Source: Bradyrhizobium sp.
GTDB taxonomy: Bacteria > Pseudomonadota > Alphaproteobacteria > Rhizobiales > Xanthobacteraceae
Assembly: GCF_030646015.1 (NCBI RefSeq)
Contig: NZ_JAUSLT010000065.1
Span: forward strand, 27,373-91,372
DNA: 64,000 bases
Reading direction: 5' to 3'
Of the stretch, positions 50,011 through 59,978 are shown piece by piece. The translations under genes were made by a program, and so were the position numbers. The stretch's first letter is position 1, and every line of letters begins with the position of its first letter. The notes below the pieces were generated by a model. It was not told the DNA's origin, made no database searches, and was given only the letters and a program-made list of their open reading frames with translations.

Positions 50011-50139
50011 GCGGCAAGCGATCTGCCTATCGAGCAGGCCGACAAGTTCACACTCATCTTAAACCTGAAAACGGCGAAGCAGCTTGGCATCACGGTGCCG
50101 TCAGCGCTGCTGGCGCAGGCCGACGAGGTGATCGAGTAA
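50011..50139 (+). pseudogene. C-terminal remnant of an ABC-type substrate-binding protein
   Basis: Frame reads ...[40 protein letters not shown], homologous to the C-terminus of 50374-51357; no upstream body. Confidence 0.85.
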
Positions 50140-50373
50140 CGCCCTTTTTTGCGGCGCGAAGTGAAGCGATTGGCACGAACCGGACCAACCCGGCCGGTCT
50201 GGTGACGTCCGTTCATAGGGGCAGACCGGAAATGGCTGTCAGGGGGTCAAACCGGCGCGATTGACCCGAACCGGACATGGGACGTATCGGCAGCGCGCCC
50301 GGATACGTGGTTCCCTGTTCATTGCTTAACGCAAAGTGCTAGGCTGTGTTAGCGCAAAACCCCTGGGACGCAA

Positions 50374-51357
50374 ATGGATCGACGCGAATTCATCAGGCTC
50401 GTTGGCGGTGCGGCAGCTATCGGACCGCAGGCGGCGTGGGCGCAAAAGGCGCCAGCCGTCATCGGGTTTCTCGGCAGCCAGGCAGCGGCACCGCCACCCA
50501 TGGATCCCCAGACGGTTGCCTTCAACCAAGGCTTCCTCGACCACGGATTGATCCAGGGCCGCGACTTCACCCTCGAACAGCGCTTCACAGCAGGCGACGA
50601 TGGTCGCTTTCCAGAGTTCGCGCGTGATCTGGCTCAGCTAAACGTGCGCATGATCCTGGCGAACACCCCCGCGGGGGTACGAGCGGTGCAGCACCTCGAT
50701 CCACACATGCCCGTCGTCATGGTTATTATGAATGACCCGGTCGGAGCTGGTCTGGTAGCGAGTCTTGCTCGTTCCGGTAACCACACCACCGGCACAGCGA
50801 ACTTGAATGAGGACGTAACGCCCAAGCTGCTTGAATTCCTGCGGGAGATTGTTCCCAACGCGCGCGTCCTCGGTGTTTTGTTCAACCCGCTCAATCCTAC
50901 CAACCCGGTCATGTTGGAGAATCTCCGAGGAAAGGCAGTTTCCTTCGGAGTCAAGGTGCTGCCCATTGCATTCAAACCGCGCGACGATCTTGATGCATTA
51001 TTTGCGGAGCTTGGAGCGCAACGCCTGGATGCACTTCAGATCATAGGAGATCCCGGGATTGGTGACTTGAAACATCGCATTACCGCGCTCGCATCGGCGC
51101 ATCGTCTCCCGCTGTTTTCAAGCAGCGATCTGATCGTTGAAGCGGGTGGCCTCGTCAGCTATGGCGCATCGGTGAACAAAAGCCTTCGCCGCACGGGCTA
51201 TTACGTGAAGAGGATTCTGGACGGAGCGAACCCTGCCGATTTACCCATTGAACAGCCGACGGGACTTGAGCTGATCATCAACCTCAAGACGGCCAAAAAG
51301 CTCGGTATCGAAATCCCCGCGACGCTGCTCGCACGCGCCGACCGGGTGATCGAATAA
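50374..51357 (+). CDS. Orphan ABC transporter substrate-binding protein (ABC_sub_bind-like)
   Basis: MDRREFIRLVGGAAAIGPQAAWAQ Tat-like signal; GFLGSQ..., PDLPIEQPTGLELIINLKTAKKLGIEIPATLLARADRVIE. Confidence 0.88.
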   Translation: MDRREFIRLVGGAAAIGPQAAWAQKAPAVIGFLGSQAAAPPPMDPQTVAFNQGFLDHGLIQGRDFTLEQRFTAGDDGRFPEFARDLAQLNVRMILANTPAGVRAVQHLDPHMPVVMVIMNDPVGAGLVASLARSGNHTTGTANLNEDVTPKLLEFLREIVPNARVLGVLFNPLNPTNPVMLENLRGKAVSFGVKVLPIAFKPRDDLDALFAELGAQRLDALQIIGDPGIGDLKHRITALASAHRLPLFSSSDLIVEAGGLVSYGASVNKSLRRTGYYVKRILDGANPADLPIEQPTGLELIINLKTAKKLGIEIPATLLARADRVIE

Positions 51358-51575
51358 GCTGGTTCATTTCCGCTGTTGGCACCCTTGAGACATACCGATC
51401 GACGCTGACGATGTCTGTTCCTCGGGGGTTTACGGAAGTGACGTTTCCGGGGTGTCAGGGCAACTTTGACCCGGAACGGACCTCAAAGCTTCTTGATATA
51501 CGTCAACGATGCCTGGCTGCATGAAGGTATTGTTTTTCAGCGGCGGCGATAACGCCCGCTCGCTGGGATCATCAT

Positions 51576-51773
51576 ATGGCAGACTGGCAGCCAATAGAGA
51601 CGGCTCCCTTCGATGAAGACCTCCAGCTTTGCGTCACTGAGGGTGAAGAGTTTCATCCCCTCGTGTTCCCATGCCGTCGAACCAAGGATGGATGGCTTCA
51701 CGGACTTACCAACAAGCTGGTTCCAGTCCGTCCGACCCATTGGCGATTTTTTGATTCGGAATCGGCTAATTGA
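51576..51773 (+). CDS. Small hypothetical protein (65 aa)
   Basis: MADWQPIETAPFDEDLQLCVTEGEEFHPLVFPCRRTKDGWLHG; resembles a common short rhizobial/phage-borne family. Confidence 0.5.
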   Translation: MADWQPIETAPFDEDLQLCVTEGEEFHPLVFPCRRTKDGWLHGLTNKLVPVRPTHWRFFDSESAN

Positions 51774-51880
51774 CGAATGTCGCGCACCAGACTTAGACTG
51801 CTCACATCACCGCCCTAGTCTCGGCTGCTATTCGTGCAGCGAGTTCCGGTATTGCTCGCGCCTAGTCCAGCGAGGTCGCT

Positions 51881-52045
51881 ATGCCCGATTTCGTCTTCAG
51901 GGCGAACATCGCCCATTTTGAAAACCTCTTGGTCACGGAAACGGATGCCAAGAAGATCGCAACAATCCGCCAACTGCTTGCCGATGAGAAAGCCAGGTTG
52001 GCTGACTTCCATGCCACTAGGCGAAGCTCGGACGCGGCAGAGTAG
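51881..52045 (+). CDS. Small hypothetical protein (54 aa)
   Basis: Reads MPDFVFRANIAHFENLLVTETDAKKIATIRQLLADEKARLADFHATRRSSDAAE. Confidence 0.45.
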   Translation: MPDFVFRANIAHFENLLVTETDAKKIATIRQLLADEKARLADFHATRRSSDAAE

Positions 52046-52114
52046 GGCTGGATAACGTCCGCTGGAGAAGGGCCATGGGTAGGTCGGAATCTAAAACCAC
52101 GACTGTCGCTCATT

Positions 52115-52180
52115 GGCACTTTTCGGACATGGCGCAATGTCCGACTTGAGTCCGTTATGCGCTCCATAGCGGACATCGGC
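52115..52180. repeat. Dispersed repeat, copy 1 (ggcacttttcggacatggcgcaatgtccgacttgagtccgttatgcg...agcggac)
   Basis: Near-identical over ~45 bp to 54646-54712; contains hairpin cggacat-N6-atgtccg. Confidence 0.75.
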
Positions 52181-52315
52181 TAACATTCCAGGTGTTCGAT
52201 GTGCGCTAGGTGTGACTTCCGCGCGCTGGCGATAAGTTGGTCGAGGGTCGACGCGGCCGTGCATCCAGAATCGCCGTGGCTTCGAACGATGCCAACGAAG
52301 GTCGCCATCTACAAC

Positions 52316-52756
52316 TCACCTGAGATTCCCCGCGCGTGCCTTGACGGGATCGAGCAGCGCCCAGTCGCCCTGCTCGAGCGTGTAGCCCTTGGGGAATGGC
52401 GCGCGAAGCTCCAGCCCGAGCGAGCTCAGCACGCGGTCGTCGCGATAATAGCATTGCAGTACCACGCGGACGAGTGTCGCCGCGGCGGCGCCGCCGGTGG
52501 CACGGAACTCGTTTGCTATCGCCTCGCGTTGGGCCGTATCAAGTTCGGCCAGAGGCTTGCCGGCGAGATGCGCGAGATGATCGAGCGCGTGCGTGACCAG
52601 CGCGGCGTCGCGGCTGAGCGTCGCCAGCATGTCGGCCTGGATCGCGGGATCGTCCGCGCCGGGCACCTTATACTCGTCGCTGGCGGGAACGATCATCGCA
52701 GCGATGGTTTGGAGATCGTCGCGTTGGAGGGAAGTCAGTTCATTTGCTGCGGACAT
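52316..52756 (-). CDS. Small subunit-like protein adjacent to GMC oxidoreductase (gluconate 2-dehydrogenase subunit 3-like)
   Basis: Start MSAANELTSLQRDDLQTIAAMIVPASDEYKVPGADDP; position next to a GMC gene. Confidence 0.55.
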   Translation of the reverse strand: MSAANELTSLQRDDLQTIAAMIVPASDEYKVPGADDPAIQADMLATLSRDAALVTHALDHLAHLAGKPLAELDTAQREAIANEFRATGGAAAATLVRVVLQCYYRDDRVLSSLGLELRAPFPKGYTLEQGDWALLDPVKARAGNLR

Positions 52757-52763
52757 GGCGGTC

Positions 52764-54365
52764 TCAATCGAAGAGGTTGGCAAGGCGTTGCTTCATCTGG
52801 TCGGCGACGTAGAGCGCGATCGCCTGGATGGTCGAGGTCGGGTTTACGCCGCCTGACGTCACGAACACGCTGCCGTCAACGATGAAGAGATTCTTCACGT
52901 CATGCGAGCGGCCCCATTCATTGACCACGGAGCGCGCGGGATCGGTGCCCATCCGCGCCGTGCCGAGCAGATGCCAACCGCCCCAGGGAATCGGGTTGTT
53001 CATGCAGATGTCGGTCGCACCCGCAGCTTCGAGAATCTCGCGGCCGCGCGCCAGTCCATGATCCATCATCTTCCGGCTGTTCTCGCTGATCGTATAGTCG
53101 ATCTTCGGCGCAGCAATGCCGTGGCTGTCCTTCAGCACTGGATCGAGCGTGACGCGGTTGTGCTCCTCAGGCAGATCCTCGCAGATCGCGGAGACCGCGA
53201 GGCGATGGCCGTTGAGTTTGCGAAACACGCGGTGATGGTCCGCGCCCCACGGCAAGATGCCCTTCTGCTCGCTCGCGACCGCTTCGAACACTGGCCCGGC
53301 ACCGCGGCCGAACTGGATGCCGTAGCCGCGGACGAAGCCGCGCGAGACATCCGTGTCGTAGAACTCCTTGCTCCATAGACAGGTCGGCGGCGCGCGGTTA
53401 GAGTCGGTCGGCTCCTTCACGAAGCCGTAGATCTGCGCATAGGGATGGAACATCAGGTTCTTGCCGACCAGGCCGGACGAATTGGCCAGCCCGTTCGGGA
53501 AACGGCCGGAGACCGAATTCAGCAGCAGCCGCGGCGTCCCAACGCCATTGCAGGCGATGATGACGACCTCAGCCGGCTGGAATTGTTCGACACCATCCTT
53601 GTCGTAGTAGACGACGCCCGAGGCCATGCCGTGCTCGTTGGTCAGGATTTCGCGCACGCGGCAATGGGTCTTGACCTCGACGCCCGCGCGGATCGCGTGC
53701 GGCCAATAGGTGATGTCAGTCGAGGCTTTCGCGCCCTGCGCGCAGGCTGGCGTGCAATGGCCGAGATTGATGCAGCGCGCCCTGCCCTCATAATCCATCG
53801 TCGCGACCGTGGTGTCCGACGGCCACCAGTGCCAGCCGAGCTTGTTCATGGCGTTGCCGATAAGCGGGCCGGAGAGTCCGAGCGGCTGCGGCGGCATCCG
53901 CGGGTGCGTCAGCGGCGAAAGCGGGTCACCCGACAGGCCCGATACGCCCATCATCCGGTCGTTCTCTTCGAAGAACGGGGTGAGCGCGTCGTAATCGATC
54001 GGCCAGTCGTCAGCGACGCCGTCGAGCGTCTTCACCTTGAAGTCGCTTGGATGAAGCCGCGGCCAATGCGCGGTATACATCACCGTCGAGCCGCCAACGC
54101 CGTTGAAGTTCACGACCTTGATCGGCGAGTTGTCGTCGTTGATCGGATAGTCCTCGGGCCGGCCGCGGACGTTCGGGCTGGTCGACCAGTCGCCGTAGAA
54201 CTTCGCCTCCCAGTCGCGGCCGGTGCTAGGATATTCGGCAGGATTCATCCATCCGCCCTGGTCGAGGCAGAGGATGTGCATCTTGGTTTCGGCAAGGCTC
54301 CAAGCCACGGCGGCGCCGGACGCACCAGCGCCGATGATCAGGACGTCAACGGGATCGTGCTTCAT
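52764..54365 (-). CDS. GMC family oxidoreductase
   Basis: DVLIIGAGASGAAVAWSLAE, FNGVGGSTVMYTAHWPR, IACNGVGTPRLLLNS, GTARMGTDPARSVVNEWGRSHDVKNLFIVDGSVFVTSGGVNPT. Confidence 0.93.
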   Translation of the reverse strand: MKHDPVDVLIIGAGASGAAVAWSLAETKMHILCLDQGGWMNPAEYPSTGRDWEAKFYGDWSTSPNVRGRPEDYPINDDNSPIKVVNFNGVGGSTVMYTAHWPRLHPSDFKVKTLDGVADDWPIDYDALTPFFEENDRMMGVSGLSGDPLSPLTHPRMPPQPLGLSGPLIGNAMNKLGWHWWPSDTTVATMDYEGRARCINLGHCTPACAQGAKASTDITYWPHAIRAGVEVKTHCRVREILTNEHGMASGVVYYDKDGVEQFQPAEVVIIACNGVGTPRLLLNSVSGRFPNGLANSSGLVGKNLMFHPYAQIYGFVKEPTDSNRAPPTCLWSKEFYDTDVSRGFVRGYGIQFGRGAGPVFEAVASEQKGILPWGADHHRVFRKLNGHRLAVSAICEDLPEEHNRVTLDPVLKDSHGIAAPKIDYTISENSRKMMDHGLARGREILEAAGATDICMNNPIPWGGWHLLGTARMGTDPARSVVNEWGRSHDVKNLFIVDGSVFVTSGGVNPTSTIQAIALYVADQMKQRLANLFD

Positions 54366-54645
54366 TCTTATTCCTTGACCGCGATTCTCCAGATGACTCC
54401 CGATCTGGCATGGATACTCGTGTTTTTCCGGCCTTCCCGCAAGACAGAAACCAAGGCGCCCATGGGGTGGGCGATTTACTGCGACGTTGTTAAACTCGGC
54501 GGTTTGTATGGATCGAAGGCTGCGGCGTTCGAGGTGGCAACGGTAGCAGATTCTCTGTTCAAGAGGGATCTGGCGTTCAGGTCAACGTGCCGGACGAGCC
54601 AGGCTCAGACGAGATACCGAGCAAGTGGTTTGCGGCGATTAAGTA

Positions 54646-54712
54646 GGCACTTTTCGGACATGGCGCGATGTCCGACTCGAGTCCGTTGTGCGGGACAGAG
54701 CGGACGTGAGCC
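54646..54712. repeat. Dispersed repeat, copy 2
   Basis: ggcacttttcggacatggcgcgatgtccgactcgagtccgttgtgcgggacagagcggac; direct orientation relative to copy 1. Confidence 0.75.
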
Positions 54713-54747
54713 GGGCCTTCCCTATTCGCGATGAACAATGGCTCGGC

Positions 54748-54993
54748 CTACGGCTGCGATTGACGCTTACTTCGAGATGAAGGTGGCTGGAGCAAATCCA
54801 GGTGGCTGACGCCCAGCGCTTTCGCCAATTCGTAAAGCGTCACAATAGTTGGATTACGCCGCCCGGTCTCAAGGCCGCTCACATACTGCTGGCTAAACCC
54901 TGAGACATCGCTGAATTGCTCCTGCGTCAGGCCCCTTTCGAGCCGGATCCGCTTTACGTTCTGAGCGACTAACTTGCGCATATCCATGCGCAC
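54748..54993 (-). CDS. XRE-family HTH regulator
   Basis: RLERGLTQEQFSDVSGFSQQYVSGLETGRRNPTIVTLYELAKALGV. Confidence 0.9.
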   Translation of the reverse strand: MRMDMRKLVAQNVKRIRLERGLTQEQFSDVSGFSQQYVSGLETGRRNPTIVTLYELAKALGVSHLDLLQPPSSRSKRQSQP

Positions 54994-55098
54994 AAGGGAA
55001 AACGATTACATATTTTAAGTTTACCAACTATAGTATGTACGTGGAAACCAACGGATCAACGCTTTGGGCTCTATTTGAAGTAGTCGCAAGGAAGAACC

Positions 55099-56082
55099 AT
55101 GACCGCTCTTTCACTCATGCCTGGAAAAGCGACTTGGCGCGCTCGGCACGTTCAATATTACGCTGGCGACTGGGCTTCAATCCAAACGGTACTACCTGAG
55201 TTCGACTTGAAGCCGTTTACTGCTGGCCCCGACGAGCCGCCTAATCCGTTCCTGAAGACGGTCGTGCGGAGACCGTTGTCCGCAGCGGAGCGTCCCTTGC
55301 CCGTCGGTATCGTCTCCCACACTTATTCGCTCGCTCCTCACCGTGACGTCGCCGGCCTATGCCGCCGCGGAGTCATGGTTGCCGGCATTGAGCCGGACGA
55401 TCTGCGCTACGAAGTCGGATTGTCGGAGCTAGGCGAATGGATGAACTTCCGCATTTATTTTCCAGATTCCTACAGCTTTATAGATGCACATGGCAGTAAT
55501 TTGGATCTGAGGCTTGAATGCTTCAATTCCGTCGACGGATCGTCATGCCTCATGATCCTTTTCGGCTGGTACCGATTTATTTGCTCAAACGGTCTTGTCA
55601 TCGGCGAGACAAAAATCGAAATCAACGAGCGCCACGGCCAGCAACTTGATTTGGCGTCAATACCCGGTCGGATTCAGCCGGCTTTAATTGCGGTCGAAGC
55701 CGACCGCCGCAGGATGAAGAAGTGGCAAGGTCAGAAGGTTGCCATCACCGACATAGCGACTTGGGCCAATAATAATGTGTCGAAGGATTGGGGAAAGAAA
55801 GCCGCGGCTCGCGTCTTCCACATTTGCGATGCTGGCAAGGACATCGAAATCGGTGATCCATTTGCAGCGGGCGCCGCGACTGAGAAGCCGATCCGATACT
55901 TAAACCGCGTGCCCGGTTGTCCAGAACACGCCGCAACCAAATACGACGTGTCGCAAGCGATGTCATACGTTGCGACGCATAGGAACAACGCCGAAGAGCG
56001 TGTCACACGGCAAGCCGCAATCCCGCACTTATTGGATCGCCTTCCGCAGTGGGCTGAGAACAGGCCAGGCTTTGCCAACTGA
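55099..56082 (+). CDS. DUF932-like protein
   Basis: DLRLECFNSVDGSSCLMILFGWYRFICSNGLVIGE, typical of plasmid/phage DUF932 proteins. Confidence 0.7.
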   Translation: MTALSLMPGKATWRARHVQYYAGDWASIQTVLPEFDLKPFTAGPDEPPNPFLKTVVRRPLSAAERPLPVGIVSHTYSLAPHRDVAGLCRRGVMVAGIEPDDLRYEVGLSELGEWMNFRIYFPDSYSFIDAHGSNLDLRLECFNSVDGSSCLMILFGWYRFICSNGLVIGETKIEINERHGQQLDLASIPGRIQPALIAVEADRRRMKKWQGQKVAITDIATWANNNVSKDWGKKAAARVFHICDAGKDIEIGDPFAAGAATEKPIRYLNRVPGCPEHAATKYDVSQAMSYVATHRNNAEERVTRQAAIPHLLDRLPQWAENRPGFAN

Positions 56083-56212
56083 GGTTCATCCGCTCAACTG
56101 ACGCATCGGAAACCCTTGGTAGGGATGGCAACCGACGCTTTGGATTGCTCCTTAGCCGGTTAAACCTTCTAAGAACCGCGAAAGTTCGAATGCAACACGC
56201 GAGTTCCCTTCG

Positions 56213-56968
56213 CTAGGGGGCTGTCTGAAGATGTTTCGGATAATTGGCCTTCAGTCGATTCAGCTCGTCTTGTTCGGCAACGCTGATGCCTTGGCCGATT
56301 TCCTGCAACGTCAATTTGAACAATCGTTGGCGGTCGCTACCCTCGGGACTTTTCTGATAGGCAGCTAGTTTTGCCGTCAAGATCGCTTCTTCTTCGTCTT
56401 CAGCGCCCTTTAGATTGCCGCCACCACACGAGGGGGGCGACAGGCGTTTGCAGTTTAGTTGGTGTAGTCGGTTACTATCTTTTGCTGCGTCACCTGGTCC
56501 GTAGCCCGGCGGACACACAAACTCCCCAGCCCTTTTGCTGATGAGAGCGCGTAGTTCGGTTTCCTCCGCAATTTGGGCAGCTGTCAGGGGGCCTCCATTC
56601 TCGCTTGGCCCGAGTCGCTTTCTCAGGAGAGCTGCGAGACGATGTTCCATGTCCCGAAATGTCTTTGCTTCCGCGAGATCGATGAACCCGTGCGTTCCTG
56701 CGCCACTACCATGGTCGCCGGCGCGGTCTCCTAGCGAGCCAATGTTCGGCTTTTCATGCATCAAGGGCGCTGCGGCGCGGGCGACCTGGACTCGAAGCCC
56801 AGTTGGGGCGGTTGGGTCCCGCATCACGCCGAGCAGGAACTGGAGCGGCGTAGTCGCCGGATCCACGGAGGCCGCCGACAGGGCGGCCTCTTTGAGAGCA
56901 GTGCTCCTGTTGGGAGTGCCCCGCCGCCGACCCCCGCGCCGCTCACCTGGTTTCGATCCCCTGGGCAT
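56213..56968 (-). CDS. Phage-type hypothetical protein (possibly small-terminase-like N-terminus)
   Basis: MPRGSKPGERRGGRRRGTPNRSTALKEA; the GGRxxGTPN motif is common in phage-associated proteins. Confidence 0.5.
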   Translation of the reverse strand: MPRGSKPGERRGGRRRGTPNRSTALKEAALSAASVDPATTPLQFLLGVMRDPTAPTGLRVQVARAAAPLMHEKPNIGSLGDRAGDHGSGAGTHGFIDLAEAKTFRDMEHRLAALLRKRLGPSENGGPLTAAQIAEETELRALISKRAGEFVCPPGYGPGDAAKDSNRLHQLNCKRLSPPSCGGGNLKGAEDEEEAILTAKLAAYQKSPEGSDRQRLFKLTLQEIGQGISVAEQDELNRLKANYPKHLQTAP

Positions 56969-57054
56969 CGCTACTTTTGCTACTTTCGCTATTTGAATCG
57001 TACCGTGGGTTCTGGTGGCAGATCGTCGTACAGACTACGCGGGCATAATCTATT

Positions 57055-57672
57055 CTAAAGGTCCCATGCGAAAATGCGTCCGTGGGCGACCGGACATTTC
57101 CAAAACCTTTTGAGGGTGCCGGCAGCCTTGCGAAGGTTGACGACCTCGGTGCCCATGGCGACGACTTCTGCGTCGGCAATCATCCAGACCAGGCCCATGC
57201 TGTCGTAGCGATTCGCCGGATGCGTCGGATGGCAGCCGAATATATCCAGGGTCGACCAGCCCAGCGCGGCGGCTTGTCGGCCCCACAAGGCAACGAAGCG
57301 ATTCGCATCCTCTTGGAGTCGCAGCCATCGCTTCGGTTCGATCGTGATGGGGCAGGTCTTTTCAGCGATGCCCAACAAGCCGGAAGTCCAGTCGGTTGGG
57401 ATGTCGGTCAGCGGCTGGTTTACAGAAAGTGGTGGACGGGCCTCGTCTGCCTCACATTGCAATGAGGCGATGGAGCGGAAAGAAGAATTAGCGTTTTCCG
57501 CTGGCCGTGCCGCTAAAGTTGCTAAACCTGCTAAAGTAATCGACCGAGCCATGTTGTCCGCGTCTTCTTTAGCGACTTTAGCGACTTTAGCGGACGTCTC
57601 CGCGCCCAAATTTTCGTAAGGGTCGAATTTCCGATACGGGCTCATGGGCGATCCTCCGGCACGATCAGCCAT
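57055..57672 (-). CDS. Hypothetical protein of the integrated element
   Basis: Long ORF overlapping the next gene by 31 bp; AKVAKVAK and ITLAGLATLAA repeats. Confidence 0.6.
   Translation of the reverse strand: MADRAGGSPMSPYRKFDPYENLGAETSAKVAKVAKEDADNMARSITLAGLATLAARPAENANSSFRSIASLQCEADEARPPLSVNQPLTDIPTDWTSGLLGIAEKTCPITIEPKRWLRLQEDANRFVALWGRQAAALGWSTLDIFGCHPTHPANRYDSMGLVWMIADAEVVAMGTEVVNLRKAAGTLKRFWKCPVAHGRIFAWDL
57510..57593. repeat. Inverted repeat built from 9-bp GCTAAAGTY units (arms 57510-57536 / 57567-57593)
   Basis: ccgctaaagttgctaaacctgctaaag versus ctttagcgactttagcgactttagcgg; 23/27 complementary. Confidence 0.8.
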
Positions 57673-59129
57673 GCGTCGCGACGGCGTTCTCCCTTTACAA
57701 TCGTGATGCCTGGCAGTTTGACCAAGTTCCTGTGCGTTTCGAGTATCCGCACGAGGCGCAGAGCGGTCTTCCGGTCCCTGATGGCATTGGGGCCGGATTG
57801 ATAAATGTCGGGCAGCGAGACGTTGGGGTCATCCCACGAAACGAGCCAGTCGAGGAGCTGGGCGGCAAGGCGCAGTTCGCGGTCAATCTTGGCACCTTGG
57901 AAAAGGCGAAGCGCTTCGCTCGAATAGTGCTGCGCGAGAACAATTCCGCGAGCCATAAACTCCTGCGCGACTTCGGTGGCGGTGGGGTCCTCGACCAACG
58001 TCAGCACGACGGCGAGCCGGGCCGCGTGCTCGGGCAGTTTGTTGGCAAATCCGATAATCGGTTCGAGGGCACCACCGGGGCCGATTTGACCTTCGACATG
58101 GTCCGCGAAGGTGCGCCAGACCTTCGTGGCGCCGTCGCTCAGTCGTATGATCCGTGGTTCCAGAACGTTGCGAGTGTTGGTTGCGAGCGGAAACGGCCGC
58201 TGGAGAATATCGTGCAGGCGGCGGTCGTATGCCAACAGCTTATTCTTAGTTTCGGGAGCGGGCTCGCGAAAGAACCGGCGGCCGGAGTGAGACTCGGGTG
58301 CGGTGACCAGACACCGGGACAGCATCCCCTGATCGGCCAATTCGGTGTCAGCGAGCATGATCGTCGCGACGCCGGGCTGGACCATCAAATGCAACGACAC
58401 CCGGCGCCCAGTAAGAATTGTAACCCCGTCGCCGACGCGAACCCGCTTGATCGTCTCGCCGTCCCAGACACAGGAAAGTCCCGCGGCGGTTTTCAGTTTG
58501 TTTTCGGCGCTCATCGCGTGACCAGCGATGAATTGTCCGCCCTCGGTGGCGAAGATGCCGATGCTGGGTTGCCCGTGCTCGAGGGCGCGGCACAGTCCCT
58601 CGAAGGTGGGCTCCTGGCATGTAAACAGCGGGGAGAGCGGAGCTGCGGGTTCCGGTCCCAGATTGTTCAGCGCCGCTTTGATGGCAGCGAAATCCCCTTT
58701 GTGTGAATTGCACGCTTTCCTCCGCGCAGCGTCCCAGGCGGCCTTCGCATTGTTGTAGCCGGGCAACTCGGCGTCGTACGTTTCGCGCAGGATTTCTTCA
58801 TGCTTGCGGATCGGTGCAAGCGCGAGGGAGTCGGTGGCGGATTTGCGCTCGCCCGATCCAGCGACCGTCAGAAAGAAGTTAGAGATCGGCTTGATCTGAC
58901 CGGTCGGCAGCTCGACATCCGCGATGCCCTGCACTGCGAGCGTCGCCGCGGCCAGAACTGCCTGGCTGCACATTGCCCAGGGAGACTGCACGGCGTCCTG
59001 AATGGCTTCGGCGGCGGGGCCTAACACGTCGCCCAACGCCTCAACGGGAAATGCCTCGGGCGGCGGCAACGCGCGCAGCAGCGGCAGCGGGCGCTCGACC
59101 CTGAACTCGGCCTTGATGACGCCGTTCAT
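57642..59129 (-). CDS. DUF3987-like (YfjI-type) replication/primase-associated protein
   Basis: Start MNGVIKAEFRVERPLPLLRALPPPEAFPVEALG; AVLAAATLAVQGIADVELPTG...NFFLTVAGSGERKSATDSLALAPI; GRRVSLHLMVQP. Confidence 0.75.
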   Translation of the reverse strand: MNGVIKAEFRVERPLPLLRALPPPEAFPVEALGDVLGPAAEAIQDAVQSPWAMCSQAVLAAATLAVQGIADVELPTGQIKPISNFFLTVAGSGERKSATDSLALAPIRKHEEILRETYDAELPGYNNAKAAWDAARRKACNSHKGDFAAIKAALNNLGPEPAAPLSPLFTCQEPTFEGLCRALEHGQPSIGIFATEGGQFIAGHAMSAENKLKTAAGLSCVWDGETIKRVRVGDGVTILTGRRVSLHLMVQPGVATIMLADTELADQGMLSRCLVTAPESHSGRRFFREPAPETKNKLLAYDRRLHDILQRPFPLATNTRNVLEPRIIRLSDGATKVWRTFADHVEGQIGPGGALEPIIGFANKLPEHAARLAVVLTLVEDPTATEVAQEFMARGIVLAQHYSSEALRLFQGAKIDRELRLAAQLLDWLVSWDDPNVSLPDIYQSGPNAIRDRKTALRLVRILETHRNLVKLPGITIVKGERRRDAWLIVPEDRP

Positions 59130-59755
59130 GCCACCGCCTCCAGCTTGTGTGCTGGGCCCGGGTCTGCCGAGCAGCGCACGAGGATGCGTGGCCTGGCACC
59201 GCCAACCGGAAACATCCCAACCAACTCGATCCGGTGGCTCTCGTCTTCCGCCAACAGGAGCGGAACTTTCTTGAGCACGATATGCGCGAAAGTTTTGCGG
59301 ACGATCACGATCCCTTCGCAGCCAGCGCGCAGCCAACCCAGCGGTGACCGGAACACAGGCAAGCCGGTCGAACTGTTTTCCATATGATCGCGGATTTTGT
59401 ATTCACCCAGAGCGAACCCGACGCCCAGCCAAACCGCGAGGCGTCGTGTGGCGGGGTGCCACGCGACGGCATCGATAAGGCCATTGTCGCTGATCACGCC
59501 CATGGTGAGGACCTGCTCGCCGCGGTCGTCGCCTTCATCGGCGAATTCAAAGTACTCGCCGTTGAACAGGACCCAGTCGACTTGTGTCGACCAGGGTCTG
59601 AACAGATCGATTGCCACGACGCCGTGCTCGCGAAAGCGATCGATCTCGGATTGGTTGAGATTTCGCCCCCTGCTGAGTGCCTGGAAAGCCATCTGCTGGA
59701 GTGGGGGCGCTTCCAGGAGGCGCGCGATCGGGTTGTCGGGAGCAAAATTGATCAT
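59126..59755 (-). CDS. Hypothetical protein of the integrated element
   Basis: ORF coupled (4-bp overlap) to the DUF3987-like gene. Confidence 0.6.
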   Translation of the reverse strand: MINFAPDNPIARLLEAPPLQQMAFQALSRGRNLNQSEIDRFREHGVVAIDLFRPWSTQVDWVLFNGEYFEFADEGDDRGEQVLTMGVISDNGLIDAVAWHPATRRLAVWLGVGFALGEYKIRDHMENSSTGLPVFRSPLGWLRAGCEGIVIVRKTFAHIVLKKVPLLLAEDESHRIELVGMFPVGGARPRILVRCSADPGPAHKLEAVA

Positions 59756-59756
59756 T

Positions 59757-59927
59757 TCAGTGCTCCTTCACGGCAGCGTTCGCAAGCAGTGCGGCGCGAA
59801 CGTGAGCGACGGAAAATCCGGACTGATGGCTGACGCGCCGTGCATAACGGTCGGCCGCTGACTCGAAATCGTTGGCGCTGATGAGGTTGTATTGATCGGG
59901 TTGTTTGGTGTAGAGTTGGACGTTCAT
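59757..59927 (-). CDS. Small hypothetical protein
   Basis: Start MNVQLYTKQPDQYNLISANDFESAADRYARRVS within ORF 59757-59966. Confidence 0.5.
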   Translation of the reverse strand: MNVQLYTKQPDQYNLISANDFESAADRYARRVSHQSGFSVAHVRAALLANAAVKEH

Positions 59928-59978
59928 AGTGATGCCTCGATCCGCCCGGCTGCGTCTGAAGCGCACGCCGGGTTATCT

